Notes: generated from the letters alone by a model not told the origin. DNA of 64,000 bases from Mangrovibacter plantisponsor (GCF_003182475.1 NZ_QGTS01000020.1:18894-82893), one strand, 5' to 3'. Shown: positions 1 to 11,095, counted from the stretch's first letter. Made by a program: numbers and translations.

Positions 1-357
1 TGTGAAGTAGCCGAAATTTCATACAAAAAATTTCGCCAGTTGATCCAGGTAAACCCGGACATTCTGATGCGCCTTTCATCCCAGATGGCACGTCGTTTAC
101 AGGTCACTTCTGAAAAAGTAGGGAACCTGGCATTCCTTGATGTAACCGGCCGAATTGCACAGACTTTGCTTAACCTGGCGAAACAACCGGATGCAATGAC
201 TCACCCAGATGGCATGCAAATCAAAATTACCCGTCAGGAAATTGGCCAAATTGTTGGCTGTTCCCGTGAAACTGTGGGCCGCATTTTAAAAATGCTGGAA
301 GATCAAAACCTGATTTCTGCTCACGGTAAAACCATTGTGGTATACGGTACTCGTTAA
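1..357 (+). CDS. crp: cAMP receptor protein Crp, C-terminal 118 residues (5' end outside window)
   Basis: This is the global cAMP-dependent transcription regulator (catabolite activator protein). The reading frame is open from base 1 and begins [11 protein letters not shown], which corresponds to about residue 93 of the 210-residue E. coli protein, so the cAMP-binding half lies mostly off the left edge. The visible part holds the end of the cyclic-nucleotide domain, the long dimerisation helix ([17 protein letters not shown]) and the winged helix-turn-helix with the recognition helix [11 protein letters not shown]. It is nearly identical to E. coli Crp. An apparent internal start at base 40 is not the real start. 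Several likely targets (malT, glpD, pckA) lie in the same window. Confidence 0.98.
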   Translation, partial: CEVAEISYKKFRQLIQVNPDILMRLSSQMARRLQVTSEKVGNLAFLDVTGRIAQTLLNLAKQPDAMTHPDGMQIKITRQEIGQIVGCSRETVGRILKMLEDQNLISAHGKTIVVYGTR

Positions 358-383
358 TTTTACTGTATTTCATCACACATTGA

Positions 384-408
384 GGCACGCTCCAGAGCGT
401 GCCTTTTT
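384..408 (+). terminator. rho-independent terminator of crp
   Basis: An 8-bp GC-rich stem (GGCACGCT pairing with AGCGTGCC) with a four-base loop is followed by TTTTT. It starts 27 bases after the crp stop codon. Confidence 0.9.
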
Positions 409-467
409 GTTTGATCAACCAAACATCCCTACGGATTTCCCGAACAAATTCTGAAAATTGTTCACGA

Positions 468-501
468 ATGACACAAAACTGTCACAAATTCGCCTTATTC
501 T
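468..501 (+). promoter_or_regulatory. putative Pho box and -10 of the extra pstS
   Basis: Two 7-base repeats spaced 11 bases apart, ATGACAC and CTGTCAC, are separated by AAAA. This matches the PhoB box pattern CTGTCAT-AAAA-CTGTCAC: the second half-site is perfect and the first has two mismatches. A -10-like TATTCT (496-501) begins 10 bases after the box, about the spacing known for PhoB-activated promoters where the box replaces the -35. PhoB control is inferred from this match. Confidence 0.65.
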
Positions 502-566
502 TCCCGGGTACTGAAAACACAGCGATTAAAAAATTATTTTTGATCTAACCTTTTCCGGGAGAAATT

Positions 567-1604
567 ATGGCAATGCTTAGCTCTTCAGCCCGTCTTGTAA
601 TCGCCGCTCTGACTCTGTCCACCACAACTGCATTTGCAGCCACTAACCTGACAGGTGCCGGTGGTACGTTCCCAGCGCCGGTTTATGCAAAATGGGCTGC
701 AGAATATCAGCAGAAAACAGGTTCTCAGGTAAACTACCAGGGAATTGGTTCTTCAGGTGGTATCAAACAAATCATTGCAAAAACCGTCGATTTTGGTGCA
801 TCTGATGCGCCAATGAGCGATGCTGATCTGGAAAAAAATGGCTTATTCCAGTTCCCGACCGTGATTGGTGGCGTGGTTCTGGCCGTTAATATCCCGGGTA
901 TTAAATCAGGTGAACTGACTCTGGATGGCAAAACACTGGGTGATATCTACCTGGGTAAAATCAAAAAATGGAATGACCCGGCAATCACTAAGCTGAACCC
1001 GAATGCCAAATTGCCGGATACCAACATTAATGTGGTTCGCCGTGCAGACGGTTCAGGCACCTCTTTCGTCTTCACCAGCTACCTGTCCAAAGTAAGCCCG
1101 GACTGGGCAAGCCAGGTAGGTAAAGGCACCACCGTTAAATGGCCAACTGGCCTGGGCGGCAAAGGGAACGATGGCGTGGCTGCATTCGTACAGCGTCTGC
1201 CGGGTTCTATTGGTTATGTTGAATATGCCTACGCAAAACAGAACAACCTGACCTGGACTAAGTTGTTTGATGCTGACGGTAAAGCAATCGAGCCGACCCA
1301 AAAAAGCTTCAGTAACAGCGCAAAAGAAGCCGACTGGAGTAAAACCTTTGCTCAGGACCTGACTTATCAGAAAGGTGCAGATGCATGGCCAATCTCTTCT
1401 ACTACTTTTATCCTGGTCTACAAAAAGCAGGAAAATGCAGAGAAAGGTGCCGAAGTGCTGAAGTTCTTTGACTGGGCTTACAAAAATGGCAACGCTATCG
1501 CTGGTAACCTGGATTACGCTCCACTGCCTGCAAGCGTTACTGAACAGATTCGTGCTGCATGGAAAGCCAATGTAAAAGACAGTTCAGGTAAAGCCCTGTA
1601 CTAA
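567..1604 (+). CDS. pstS: periplasmic phosphate-binding protein PstS, stand-alone copy
   Basis: This is a high-affinity phosphate-binding protein of the PstSCAB ABC importer type. Residues 1-24 form a signal peptide ending in TTTAFA, and the mature protein starts around [15 protein letters not shown]. The phosphate contacts known from E. coli PstS are all present: TF after GAG, the GIGSSGG loop, GASDAP, and the RRADGSGTS segment with Arg, Asp, Ser, Gly and Thr. Its 345 residues match the family. The start at ATG 567 has a GGGAG ribosome site; a second ATG two codons later is possible. No pstCAB or phoU follows. In E. coli pstS heads pstSCAB-phoU elsewhere and crp is followed by yhfK. It is therefore probably an extra copy, or a relocated one, expressed alone under phosphate limitation. 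Confidence 0.93.
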   Translation: MAMLSSSARLVIAALTLSTTTAFAATNLTGAGGTFPAPVYAKWAAEYQQKTGSQVNYQGIGSSGGIKQIIAKTVDFGASDAPMSDADLEKNGLFQFPTVIGGVVLAVNIPGIKSGELTLDGKTLGDIYLGKIKKWNDPAITKLNPNAKLPDTNINVVRRADGSGTSFVFTSYLSKVSPDWASQVGKGTTVKWPTGLGGKGNDGVAAFVQRLPGSIGYVEYAYAKQNNLTWTKLFDADGKAIEPTQKSFSNSAKEADWSKTFAQDLTYQKGADAWPISSTTFILVYKKQENAEKGAEVLKFFDWAYKNGNAIAGNLDYAPLPASVTEQIRAAWKANVKDSSGKALY

Positions 1605-1630
1605 TCTTGATGAATGGAACACTCTGCTTC

Positions 1631-1661
1631 AAAAGTAAAAAGCCGGGGTTACCCGGCTTTC
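1631..1661. terminator. bidirectional terminator between pstS and argD
   Basis: A 7-bp stem AGCCGGG/CCCGGCT lies between the convergent genes. Read leftward from argD it is followed by TTTTTACTTTTG, a good U tract. Read rightward from pstS it is followed only by TTCTATT, which is weaker. Confidence 0.8.
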
Positions 1662-1723
1662 TATTGCTGTCATTGAACCCCGGCACCATCAGTTAAGTGC
1701 ATACAGAGATTGCATGAGTGCAG

Positions 1724-2995
<1,272 letters not shown>

Positions 2996-3034
2996 CAAAA
3001 TATGCATAAAAAATCATTTGATAGCAATGAAAAA

Positions 3035-3598
3035 TCAACGTTTCAGGAAATTATTCAAAAGAGCATGGCCTTGTTCACTAAGAATACTTTCCGGGTGGAA
3101 CTGTACCCCTTCAATATCCAGCAACCGGTGACGGATCCCCATAATCTCTTGTTGTTCCGTCCATGCAGTCACTTCAAATACCTCTGGCAGACTCTCACGC
3201 TCAAGCAATAAGGAGTGGTAGCGGGTAACAGTCAGTGGGTTATTCAGACCACGAAAAACTCCTTGATCATTATGGTGTATCGCAGACGTTTTCCCATGCA
3301 TCACCTTCGCGGCGCGAACTACATTGCCGCCAAATGCCTGACCAATCGCCTGGTGGCCCAGACAAACGCCCAGAATTGGACACCTGCCTGCATAATGGCG
3401 GATGGCTGACAGAGAAATACCTGCGTCATCTGGCGTACATGGGCCAGGAGAAATAACCAGCTTCTGTGGTGCCAGCCGGTCTATATCATCAAGGGTTATT
3501 TCATCGTTACGTCTGACCAGAACCTGCGCGCCCAGCTCACAAAAATACTGGTACAAATTCCAGGTGAACGAATCATAGTTATCAATCAGCAATAACAT
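3035..3598 (-). CDS. pabA: aminodeoxychorismate synthase glutamine amidotransferase subunit PabA
   Basis: This is the glutaminase subunit that supplies ammonia to PabB for 4-amino-4-deoxychorismate, the folate/p-aminobenzoate precursor. It is a class I glutamine amidotransferase with the nucleophile Cys79 in GVCLGHQ and the His-Glu pair in GVQFHPES. I chose the ATG at 3598, giving 187 residues beginning [10 protein letters not shown], because that matches the family length. GGGAG sits just upstream. A start nine codons further upstream would add a non-homologous tail. The neighbour on the 5' side is ppiA; fic and yhfG, which separate the two in E. coli, are missing. Confidence 0.96.
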   Translation of the reverse strand: MLLLIDNYDSFTWNLYQYFCELGAQVLVRRNDEITLDDIDRLAPQKLVISPGPCTPDDAGISLSAIRHYAGRCPILGVCLGHQAIGQAFGGNVVRAAKVMHGKTSAIHHNDQGVFRGLNNPLTVTRYHSLLLERESLPEVFEVTAWTEQQEIMGIRHRLLDIEGVQFHPESILSEQGHALLNNFLKR

Positions 3599-3689
3599 AG
3601 CAACTCCCGTTCTAAAAACGGGCATATTCTACCGGGTTTACACCAGGGACCGGGGAAAATAACGCCGGAGCGCAGAAAAAACTGGAGAG

Positions 3690-3717
3690 GCGAAGCAGGT
3701 TCATTCCCCCGCTTCGC
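3690..3717 (-). terminator. inverted repeat downstream of ppiA, possible terminator
   Basis: GCGAAGC and GCTTCGC arms, extended by GG/CC across one mismatch, form a stable hairpin 9 bases after the ppiA stop. On the minus strand a run of six T follows only some nine bases after the stem, so termination would be weak. Confidence 0.4.
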
Positions 3718-3726
3718 GCCAGAAGA

Positions 3727-4299
3727 TTATGGCAGGACTTTAGCCGAAAGGATAACAACCGGCTTGGTAGGGACATTCTGGTAAGGCCCAACATTATGAG
3801 TAGGCACCTGAGCGATTTTATCCGCCACTTCCATGCCTTTCACCACCTTGCCAAAAACAGCGTATCCGTAATCACTCTGGCCATGGTTTAAAAATGCGTT
3901 GTCCGCAACATTGATAAAGAACTGGCTGGTTGCGCTGTCTTTATCAGCTGTTCTCGCCATCGAAATTGAACCACGGGTATTACGTAACCCATTGTCAGCT
4001 TCATTCTTAATCGGTGGGTTCGTGGTTTTTTGCGTCATATCCACATTAAAGCCCCCACCCTGAATCATAAACCCAGGAATAACACGATGAAAAATCGTAT
4101 TGTTGTAAAAGCCACTGTTGACATAGTCCACAAAGTTTTTCACCGTCACTGGCGCTTTTCCACTATCCAGCACTAGCTCGATATTCCCGGCCGACGTTGT
4201 CAGCAGCACATGAGGATCCCCTTTTGCGGCGAGCGCAGAAGAGGAAATCGAAGTCAGGGCAAAGACAGCCGTAACAGCCGCCAGAGTCGATTTCAGCAT
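3727..4299 (-). CDS. ppiA: periplasmic peptidyl-prolyl cis-trans isomerase A (cyclophilin)
   Basis: This is a cyclophilin-type prolyl isomerase that assists folding in the periplasm. The first 24 residues form a signal peptide ending in SSALA before AKGDPHVLL. The cyclophilin core is clear: [42 protein letters not shown] and [11 protein letters not shown]. Its 190 residues equal E. coli PpiA. In E. coli it adjoins tsgA and the nir operon; here the next gene upstream is codA, about 280 bases away. Confidence 0.97.
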   Translation of the reverse strand: MLKSTLAAVTAVFALTSISSSALAAKGDPHVLLTTSAGNIELVLDSGKAPVTVKNFVDYVNSGFYNNTIFHRVIPGFMIQGGGFNVDMTQKTTNPPIKNEADNGLRNTRGSISMARTADKDSATSQFFINVADNAFLNHGQSDYGYAVFGKVVKGMEVADKIAQVPTHNVGPYQNVPTKPVVILSAKVLP

Positions 4300-4577
4300 G
4301 AATGGTTTCCTTTACAAGCAATAAAAAATGCAATGAAACGATTCTAAAGAGCCACCTGCCGACAAGCCAGCCATTTACTCTTTTTTACGTAACAGAATAC
4401 ATACACTGGTAGTGATATCACCCAGGGTCGCCTCATACGCCTCAGTTGCACCAATAACAAGCAATAAACTGATTTCATTAAATAAAAATTCACATATTCA
4501 CAGCATTTACCCGGTAGCATGGGCAATCAAACACCACACATCCCGGGCCTCACTCTTCAACTGGGTGTCTGCCGGGG

Positions 4578-5894
4578 TTAATCGCCTGAAAGGTCAGGAT
4601 TACCAACCTGTGAAAAATCAACCAGCTCGCCCCCTTTATCCACTTGCACCCAGGTTTGGGCAGGTTGCGTAGTGGTAATGATACGCCCATTGCGAACAGA
4701 CCAGCGCACCGGCACCTGCCGCCGTAGCGCATCAAAACCATTCAGGGCTGGCAGAATTATCATGTTCGCCGGATGCCCTTCCACAATACCGTAATCCGCA
4801 ATACCCAGTGTACGGGCGCTGTTGTCTGTTATCAGCCGAATGCCCTCATCGATTTGCGGGTAGCCCATTAACTGGCAGACATGCAGCCCCATATGCAACA
4901 CCTGCAACATGTTGCCCGTTCCCAATGGGTACCAGGGGTCGAAAACATCGTCATGGCCGAAACAAACATTAATGTCCGCTTCAAGCATCTCTTTCACCCG
5001 GGTTACCCCACGGCGACGCGGGTAGCTGTCAAAACGGCCCTGCAAATGAATATTCACCAAAGGATTTGCCACGAAATTAATTCCGGACAATTTCAACAAC
5101 CTGAACAAACGAGAAGTATAAGCGCCATTGTAACTGTGCATGGCGGTAGTATGGCTCGCAGTTACACGCTCATTCATACCCAGTTTCAGCGCCAGTGCCG
5201 CCACCGTTTCCACAAACCGCGATTGCTCATCATCAATTTCATCACAATGAATATCCAGCGGCCGGTCATATTTTTCAGCCAGCGCAAATGCAGTATGCAA
5301 AGACTCGACACCATATTCGCGGGTGAATTCAAAATGTGGGATAGCGCCCACTACATCTGCGCCCATTACCAACGCTTCTTCAAGCAAAGCTGCGCCATTG
5401 GGGTAAGACAGAATGCCTTCCTGCGGAAACGCGACCAGCTGCAAATCAATCCAGGGCGCAACTTCCTGTTTCACTTCCAGCATGGCTTTCAGCGCAACCA
5501 GACCCGGGTCAGAAACATCCACATGACTACGAACATACTGGATCCCGTTTGCCATCTGCCACTTCAGTGTCTTCCACGCACGCGCTTTGACATCTTCATG
5601 GGTCAACGTTGCCTTGCGCTCTGCCCAACGCTCAATACCTTCAAATAAGGTTCCTGATATATTCCAGGCTGGTTCACCTGCTGTTTGCGTGGTGTCGAGA
5701 TGAATATGAGGTTCAACAAAAGGGGGGAGAGCTAATCCACCATGGGCATTAAGTACATCGTTGCCTCCATGGGAGCGGGTTTCCTCCATGGGCGTTATTG
5801 CTCCAAACCGCCCGTTTTCAATAGTAATTTGCCACAAACCTTCACGCCCGGGCAGGCGAACATCCTGAATGAACCAAAACGTAGCTGGTGCCAT
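4578..5894 (-). CDS. codA: cytosine deaminase CodA
   Basis: This metal-dependent amidohydrolase converts cytosine to uracil and ammonia; enzymes of this type also act on isoguanine. All metal and catalytic residues known from E. coli CodA are in place with an offset of two: H63 and H65 in EPHIHLD, H216 and E219 in [10 protein letters not shown]248 in SHTTAMH and D315 in FGHDDVFDP. The likely start is ATG 5894, preceded by GGAGG, giving 438 residues against 427 in E. coli. An in-frame ATG 25 codons upstream has no homologous sequence. The cytosine permease gene codB, its partner in E. coli, is not here. It occupies the place of tsgA-nirBDC. Confidence 0.95.
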   Translation of the reverse strand: MAPATFWFIQDVRLPGREGLWQITIENGRFGAITPMEETRSHGGNDVLNAHGGLALPPFVEPHIHLDTTQTAGEPAWNISGTLFEGIERWAERKATLTHEDVKARAWKTLKWQMANGIQYVRSHVDVSDPGLVALKAMLEVKQEVAPWIDLQLVAFPQEGILSYPNGAALLEEALVMGADVVGAIPHFEFTREYGVESLHTAFALAEKYDRPLDIHCDEIDDEQSRFVETVAALALKLGMNERVTASHTTAMHSYNGAYTSRLFRLLKLSGINFVANPLVNIHLQGRFDSYPRRRGVTRVKEMLEADINVCFGHDDVFDPWYPLGTGNMLQVLHMGLHVCQLMGYPQIDEGIRLITDNSARTLGIADYGIVEGHPANMIILPALNGFDALRRQVPVRWSVRNGRIITTTQPAQTWVQVDKGGELVDFSQVGNPDLSGD

Positions 5895-6157
5895 ATAACC
5901 TCCGGATGGTTGCATATTGAAAAAACAGATAGCGGCTATGACGTTATCATGCCTTTCAGTGACAGGCACAACGCATCTTCACTATGCCGTGCAACCATAG
6001 CGCCTTACAACTTCATGTGAAAACAGGAGTATTACTGAAAAAGCCAGCAGCAAGTTGCCAAACACCCGGTAAGGCAACTTGCTGGCAAGATAACAGGAGA
6101 GGAAAGCATCAGGTGCTCACAAAAAAACAATAAATTCACTGAGTTTGCATCTGTATA

Positions 6158-6421
6158 TTATTGATAGTTTAACGTAATAACCCTTGCAGTTGCTTCTTCA
6201 TTTTTTAAGGTAACTGTAATATTTTCCACCACGGACTCAATCGCCGTCCCATGTTGCTCAAAGCATATTGAACTGGTGTTATGCTTTATTGCCTGGTCAA
6301 GGCACTCAGTTCTCGCCGCAGATGCATTATCCAGAACGGAGCCGTGAAAGCGAATAACACTTGCTGATGAAAAATATGAGATAAAAAGTAAACAAACAAC
6401 AATAGACTTAAATAATTTCAT
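6158..6421 (-). CDS. small exported protein, function unknown
   Basis: I do not recognise a named family. The 87-residue product starts with a basic-hydrophobic signal peptide (about MKLFKSIVVCLLFISYFSSA), so the mature part is about 67 residues with two cysteines (near 40 and 53) that could form one disulfide. The mature N-terminus (VIRFHGSVLD) and the last strand (ARVITLNYQ) faintly resemble the first and last strands of chaperone-usher pilin subunits, but the protein is too short for a normal pilin and no usher or chaperone gene is near. The ribosome site GGGGGAG is strong. Its base composition is lower in GC than the neighbouring housekeeping genes, which suggests acquired DNA. Confidence 0.6.
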   Translation of the reverse strand: MKLFKSIVVCLLFISYFSSASVIRFHGSVLDNASAARTECLDQAIKHNTSSICFEQHGTAIESVVENITVTLKNEEATARVITLNYQ

Positions 6422-7109
6422 TGACTCCCCCTATATTTGATTCTGAACAACACTATTTTTTATTGAAGAATAACAACTCAGGAAAATAGCGTCAAAACTC
6501 CCTTATGCATTTATCATTTGATAAAAAAAGCCAGACAAATATTATTCACACCGAGAAAAATAAACATCACACCAACAATACCACAACATGGTACCCTCTC
6601 ACTCCAGATGCCCTCCACATCAGTAAAGAAGGCTCAAACAACCGGCCGGGTCAGCTTCACACACAGACATATTAATTTCGTAGTGTCAGCCCCTTCCCAA
6701 TAAATATAAACATGACTCACATTAGTCATAAAACCCATCACAAGCAATATAAAAAGTGGAACAATTCATTATTATAAAAGCATTTACAATTCAATTTTTA
6801 AGGCCAGTTAATATTTACAAACCAACCCCAATCCAAAAAACATAACAACCATCGTTATAACTATCACAGTAGAAAGACGCCATTACGAGCTATATAGTTA
6901 TCTTTCTGACTATATGCTCGCATACTATATATCAGTACCCTACAACCAATAACGTGGTATCACGCATACCCAACCCCATCTGAATACTGAGTCCATTTTT
7001 GATGGGCAAGGATCTGTACGCTTTTGTACAGCTATGAGATAGTCTTCGCCTTACTGACGAAAATGCTTATCGCACTGGCCCGCGCAAGCGGGAGGAACGA
7101 GGAACTGCT
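6422..7109. other. AT-rich intergenic region upstream of cysG, no gene recognised
   Basis: About 690 bases separate the small exported gene from cysG. In-frame stops are frequent and the one 61-codon open frame (6518-6703, +) looks accidental. Near the cysG end there is a perfect 6-bp inverted repeat (CTGTAC at 7014-7019, GTACAG at 7026-7031) and a GGGAGG ribosome site at 7090-7095. In E. coli the nir operon ends at cysG; I see no residue of nir coding sequence here, and no FNR-type TTGAT-N4-ATCAA site. Confidence 0.5.
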
Positions 7110-8486
7110 GTGGATTATTTGCCTATTTTTTGTGAGCTGAAAAACCGCGACTGCCTGCTTGTTGGTGGAGGAGATGTCGCTGAGCGTAAAGCCAGGTTAC
7201 TGATGGATGCTGGAGCAAACGTCATCGTCAATGCCCGGGAGTTTACCCCACAGTTCACAGTTTGGGCTGAGCATAAGCAGTTGTCACTGGTTAAAGGTGA
7301 TTTCTCCCCCGCGTTAATGGACAACTGTTGGTTGGTGATTGCCGCAACAGACGATGACCAAACCAATCAGCACGTTAGCCAGGAAGCAGAGCAGCGTAAG
7401 CTTTTTTGTAATGTTGTCGATGCCCCGAAACGCGCGTCATTTATCATGCCATCAATTATTGACCGCTCCCCCATCATGGTAGCGGTGTCTTCCGGTGGTA
7501 CAGCACCTGTTCTGGCACGGTTACTACGCGAAAAGCTTGAAGCAGTGTTGCCACAACACCTGGGTAAGGTGGCCCAATTTGCCGGGCAGTTGCGCCAGCG
7601 AGTCAAAGATACTTTCACAACAATGGCTGAGCGTCGCCGTTTTTGGGAAAAGTTGTTCGCCAATGACCGGCTTGCGCAATCTCTGGCGAATAATGATCAG
7701 GTCGCAATCCATTCGCAAACCGAAACCTTGTTCTCCACACCACTGGATAACCAGGGCGAAGTGGTTCTGGTTGGTGCAGGTCCTGGCGATGCAGGGCTTC
7801 TTACGCTAAAAGGACTACAGCAAATCCAGCAGGCCGATATTGTTGTGTATGACAGGCTGGTTTCTGACGATGTGATGAAACTGGTGCGCCGCGATGCTGA
7901 CCGTGTATTTGTGGGCAAGCGTGCGGGTTATCACTGCGTCCCACAAGAAGAAATTAACCAGATATTGCTCAGAGAAGCGCAAAGTGGGAAACGTGTTGTC
8001 AGGCTAAAAGGTGGCGATCCGTTTATTTTCGGGCGTGGTGGCGAAGAGCTGGAAACGCTGTGTGAGGCAGGGATTCCATTTTCTGTCGTCCCGGGTATTA
8101 CTGCAGCGTCTGGTTGTTCTGCCTACTCAGGTATTCCACTGACTCACCGTAATTATGCGCAAAGTGTTCGCCTGGTTACCGGGCACCTTAAATCCAGTGG
8201 AGAAGAGCTGGACTGGGCCAGTCTTGCTGCAGAGAAACAGACGCTGGTATTTTACATGGGGCTGAACCAGGCTCCGGCTATAGAGAAAAACCTGCTTGCC
8301 CACGGAATGCCGGCAGAGACGCCATGTGCTCTGGTAGAAAACGGTACCGCAACTACACAGAAAGTCGTGCAGGGTACGCTAGATAAACTGGCGGAACTGG
8401 CTCAACAAGTGCAGAGCCCAAGCCTGATTATTGTTGGGCGTGTCGTTGGGTTACGGGAAAAATTAAACTGGTTCAGTAACCATTAA
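7110..8486 (+). CDS. cysG: siroheme synthase CysG (SUMT / precorrin-2 dehydrogenase / ferrochelatase)
   Basis: This trifunctional enzyme makes siroheme, the cofactor of sulfite and nitrite reductases, from uroporphyrinogen III. The N-terminal half has the NAD-binding [16 protein letters not shown], catalytic D104 in NVVDAP and S128 in AVSSGG. The C-terminal methyltransferase half begins at [14 protein letters not shown] (about 222) and has VVYDRLVS and [16 protein letters not shown]. It has 458 residues against 457 in E. coli. The start is GTG. In E. coli cysG is the last gene of nirBDC-cysG; here nir is absent and cysG stands alone, so it probably serves mainly sulfite reduction and has its own promoter. 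Confidence 0.96.
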   Translation: MDYLPIFCELKNRDCLLVGGGDVAERKARLLMDAGANVIVNAREFTPQFTVWAEHKQLSLVKGDFSPALMDNCWLVIAATDDDQTNQHVSQEAEQRKLFCNVVDAPKRASFIMPSIIDRSPIMVAVSSGGTAPVLARLLREKLEAVLPQHLGKVAQFAGQLRQRVKDTFTTMAERRRFWEKLFANDRLAQSLANNDQVAIHSQTETLFSTPLDNQGEVVLVGAGPGDAGLLTLKGLQQIQQADIVVYDRLVSDDVMKLVRRDADRVFVGKRAGYHCVPQEEINQILLREAQSGKRVVRLKGGDPFIFGRGGEELETLCEAGIPFSVVPGITAASGCSAYSGIPLTHRNYAQSVRLVTGHLKSSGEELDWASLAAEKQTLVFYMGLNQAPAIEKNLLAHGMPAETPCALVENGTATTQKVVQGTLDKLAELAQQVQSPSLIIVGRVVGLREKLNWFSNH

Positions 8487-8603
8487 ACAAAATCCCCAAG
8501 ATGGGGCTTGTGACTGATGACAAACCTCATGTCGCGCTGAACGAGAGGATGTCACTCAATAAAAAACAAGGAAAATCAATTCATTGACTTTCAGTTGCTA
8601 ATT

Positions 8604-8637
8604 AAAAAGAAGGAAAAACACGGTTTCCCTTCTTTTT
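8604..8637. terminator. bidirectional terminator between cysG and trpS
   Basis: AAAAAGAAGGAAA pairs with TTTCC(C)TTCTTTTT with one bulged C, lying between the convergent genes. The A and T tails make it work in both directions. Confidence 0.75.
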
Positions 8638-8669
8638 CATCAATCTGCTTTTAACAACAACCTGCAGAA

Positions 8670-9674
8670 TCAAGGCTTAGCAACGAAACCAATCGCTTCG
8701 TATACTTTATTCAGGGTTTCAGCTGCCTGGGCCTGCGCTTTCTTCGCCCCGTCTCGCATAATTTGCTGCAAGAAAGCTTCATCATTGCGATAGCGATGGA
8801 AACGCTCCTGAAGCTCACTCAACATACCTGAAACGGCATCGGCTACTTCACCTTTGAGGTGGCCATACATTTTGCCTTCAAAGTGTTGTTCCAGTTCAGG
8901 AATACTCTGCCCGGTAACAGCAGACAAAATATCCAGCAAGTTAGATACACCAGCTTTATTGGCAACATCATAGCGAACAACAGGTGGCTCGTCAGAGTCA
9001 GTTACCGCGCGTTTGATCTTCTTAACCACTGATTTAGGATCTTCCAGCAATCCAATCACATTGTTGCGGTTATCATCAGACTTGGACATTTTTTTGCCCG
9101 GCTCAAGCAGTGACATAACACGAGCGCCAGATTTAGGAATAAAAGGTTCCGGCACTTTAAACACATCACCATAAATCGCATTAAAACGCTGAGCAATATC
9201 GCGGCTCAATTCGAGATGTTGTTTTTGATCCTCACCAACCGGTACCTGATTAGTTTGGTAAAGCAAAATATCTGCCGCCATCAGAACCGGATAATCAAAC
9301 AGACCGGCATTAATGTTCTCGGCATAACGCGCAGATTTATCTTTAAACTGCGTCATACGGCTCAGCTCACCAAAATAGGTGTAGCAGTTCAGTGCCCAAC
9401 CCAGTTGGGCATGTTCCGGCACATGAGACTGAACAAAAATGGTGCTTTTTTCCGGATCAATGCCACAAGCAAGGTACAGAGCCAGAGTATCCAGTGTCGC
9501 TTTGCGCAGTTTCTCAGGATCCTGGCGAGCCGTAATGGCGTGCAGATCCACAATGCAATAGATACAGTGGTAATCATCCTGCATGTTCACCCACTGACGC
9601 AGTGCACCCATATAGTTACCAATAGTTAATTCACCTGATGGCTGTGCACCACTAAAAACGATGGGCTTACTCAT
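8670..9674 (-). CDS. trpS: tryptophanyl-tRNA synthetase
   Basis: This class I aminoacyl-tRNA synthetase charges tRNA-Trp. The HIGH-type motif appears as SGELTIGNY near residue 15, and KKMSKSDDN gives the KMSKS loop near 195. I set the start at ATG 9674 ([12 protein letters not shown]), giving 334 residues, identical in length to E. coli TrpS; an upstream ATG would add 24 unrelated residues. It starts four bases after the gph stop codon, so the two are probably translationally coupled at the end of the aroK-trpS cluster. Confidence 0.97.
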   Translation of the reverse strand: MSKPIVFSGAQPSGELTIGNYMGALRQWVNMQDDYHCIYCIVDLHAITARQDPEKLRKATLDTLALYLACGIDPEKSTIFVQSHVPEHAQLGWALNCYTYFGELSRMTQFKDKSARYAENINAGLFDYPVLMAADILLYQTNQVPVGEDQKQHLELSRDIAQRFNAIYGDVFKVPEPFIPKSGARVMSLLEPGKKMSKSDDNRNNVIGLLEDPKSVVKKIKRAVTDSDEPPVVRYDVANKAGVSNLLDILSAVTGQSIPELEQHFEGKMYGHLKGEVADAVSGMLSELQERFHRYRNDEAFLQQIMRDGAKKAQAQAAETLNKVYEAIGFVAKP

Positions 9675-9678
9675 TTTT

Positions 9679-10380
9679 TCATTCCTGATTGTCATTGTGC
9701 GGGAGCCCAATAATGGGCAGGAGATCACTGAAACGATCACAAACAAAGTCAGGCTGACTTAACGTGATCGATTCACCATAGTTGTAACCATATGTCATGC
9801 CAGCAACGCTGACAGTAGCGGCTTTTGCGGCCTGGATATCATTGCGCGAATCCCCCACAAACAGTAATTCATGAGGGTACAGCCCCAGTTTACCCAGTAC
9901 CAGGTACAGTGGAGCCGGATGCGGTTTTTTGGCAGCGACATCATCACCACCGATAACCAGGTCAAAATAACCGGCAATACCCAGTGTTTCCAGAATCGGC
10001 CGGACAAATGGCGTAGGTTTGTTGGTCACTATCGCCATTTTAACACCGTGCTCACGCAGGGTTTTCAATGTATCCGCAACCGCCGGGAATAAATAACTGC
10101 CTTCCTCTGCATACTGGGCATAATACGTATCAAACAGGCGCCGCATCATACCTGGCTGGCCATCCTGAGGTGATTTATCTTTCAGGGCCCAGGTAAGCGC
10201 TCGTTCAACCAGAATATCCGCGCCATTACCAATCCAGGTTGTCACGCGGTCTTCACCTGCAGCCGGCAACTCAAGGGCATACAATGCGCTGTCAATGGCA
10301 TCGGTCAGGCCAGGGGCACTATCAATTAATGTACCATCAAGGTCGAATGCGATGCCTTTAATACCTTCAAGCTTACCCAT
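9679..10380 (-). CDS. gph: phosphoglycolate phosphatase
   Basis: This HAD-superfamily phosphatase removes 2-phosphoglycolate, including that formed during repair of oxidised DNA ends. Motif I is [14 protein letters not shown] near residue 10, motif II TNKP, and motif [15 protein letters not shown] place the start at ATG 10380 (MGKLEGIKG), 233 residues; this overlaps the end of rpe by 8 bases, as is usual in this cluster. The protein is about 20 residues shorter than E. coli Gph. The cap region after WALKD looks shortened. Confidence 0.94.
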   Translation of the reverse strand: MGKLEGIKGIAFDLDGTLIDSAPGLTDAIDSALYALELPAAGEDRVTTWIGNGADILVERALTWALKDKSPQDGQPGMMRRLFDTYYAQYAEEGSYLFPAVADTLKTLREHGVKMAIVTNKPTPFVRPILETLGIAGYFDLVIGGDDVAAKKPHPAPLYLVLGKLGLYPHELLFVGDSRNDIQAAKAATVSVAGMTYGYNYGESITLSQPDFVCDRFSDLLPIIGLPHNDNQE

Positions 10381-11050
10381 GGCTAACTTTTCCCAGCTCT
10401 TCACGCATTTGGTCAATCACTTGCCTGTAGTCTGGTTGCCCGAAAATGGCCGAGCCAGCAACAAACATATCTGCGCCAGCTGCCGCAATTTCGCCAATAT
10501 TCTCGACTTTCACGCCACCATCAACTTCCAGGCGAATATCGAACCCTGAAGCATCGATACGCTGGCGCACTTCACGCAACTTATCCAGAGTCTGTGGGAT
10601 AAAAGACTGGCCGCCGAACCCGGGATTCACGGACATCAACAAGATGACATCCAGTTTATCCATTACATAGTCAAGGTAACTGAGCGGTGTAGCAGGGTTA
10701 AATACCAGGCCGGCTTTACAACCATGCTCTTTAATAAGTTGTAAGGTGCGATCAACATGTTCGGACGCTTCCGGGTGAAACGTGATAATACTGGCTCCTG
10801 CAGCCGCGAAATCCGGGATTAACCGGTCAACAGGCTTCACCATCAAATGAACATCAATGGGCGCCGTAATTCCGTACTGACGCAGTGACTTCAACACCAT
10901 CGGCCCAATAGTCAGGTTCGGCACATAGTGATTATCCATCACATCAAAATGAACCACATCTGCACCAGCAGATAAGGCTCTTGCGGTATCTTCGCCAAGA
11001 CGGGCAAAATCCGCCGACAAAATTGAAGGGGCAATGAGATACTGTGTCAT
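10373..11050 (-). CDS. rpe: ribulose-phosphate 3-epimerase
   Basis: This TIM-barrel enzyme of the pentose phosphate pathway interconverts ribulose 5-phosphate and xylulose 5-phosphate. Visible motifs are [17 protein letters not shown] (metal and catalytic residues), [19 protein letters not shown] and LEVDGGV. The start at ATG 11050 gives 225 residues as in E. coli, with GGAG six bases upstream; an ATG four codons earlier is less likely. It lies 45 bases after dam. Confidence 0.97.
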   Translation of the reverse strand: MTQYLIAPSILSADFARLGEDTARALSAGADVVHFDVMDNHYVPNLTIGPMVLKSLRQYGITAPIDVHLMVKPVDRLIPDFAAAGASIITFHPEASEHVDRTLQLIKEHGCKAGLVFNPATPLSYLDYVMDKLDVILLMSVNPGFGGQSFIPQTLDKLREVRQRIDASGFDIRLEVDGGVKVENIGEIAAAGADMFVAGSAIFGQPDYRQVIDQMREELGKVSHG

Positions 11051-11095
11051 CCGCGTCTCCATTTTTAAAAATGCATTATGCGGCAGCGAAATTGC

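Noticed and set aside
4881..5648. 255-codon open frame on the + strand inside codA
   Set aside because: It lies antisense to a fully conserved codA and its translation looks like no real protein; long antisense frames are common in GC-balanced enterobacterial genes.
6518..6703. 61-codon open frame on the + strand in the AT-rich gap
   Set aside because: It has no ribosome site, signal or domain and an unusual composition; probably chance.
8494..8506. CCCCA/TGGGG hairpin just after cysG as a terminator
   Set aside because: It is short and lacks a T run; the better terminator is at 8604-8637.
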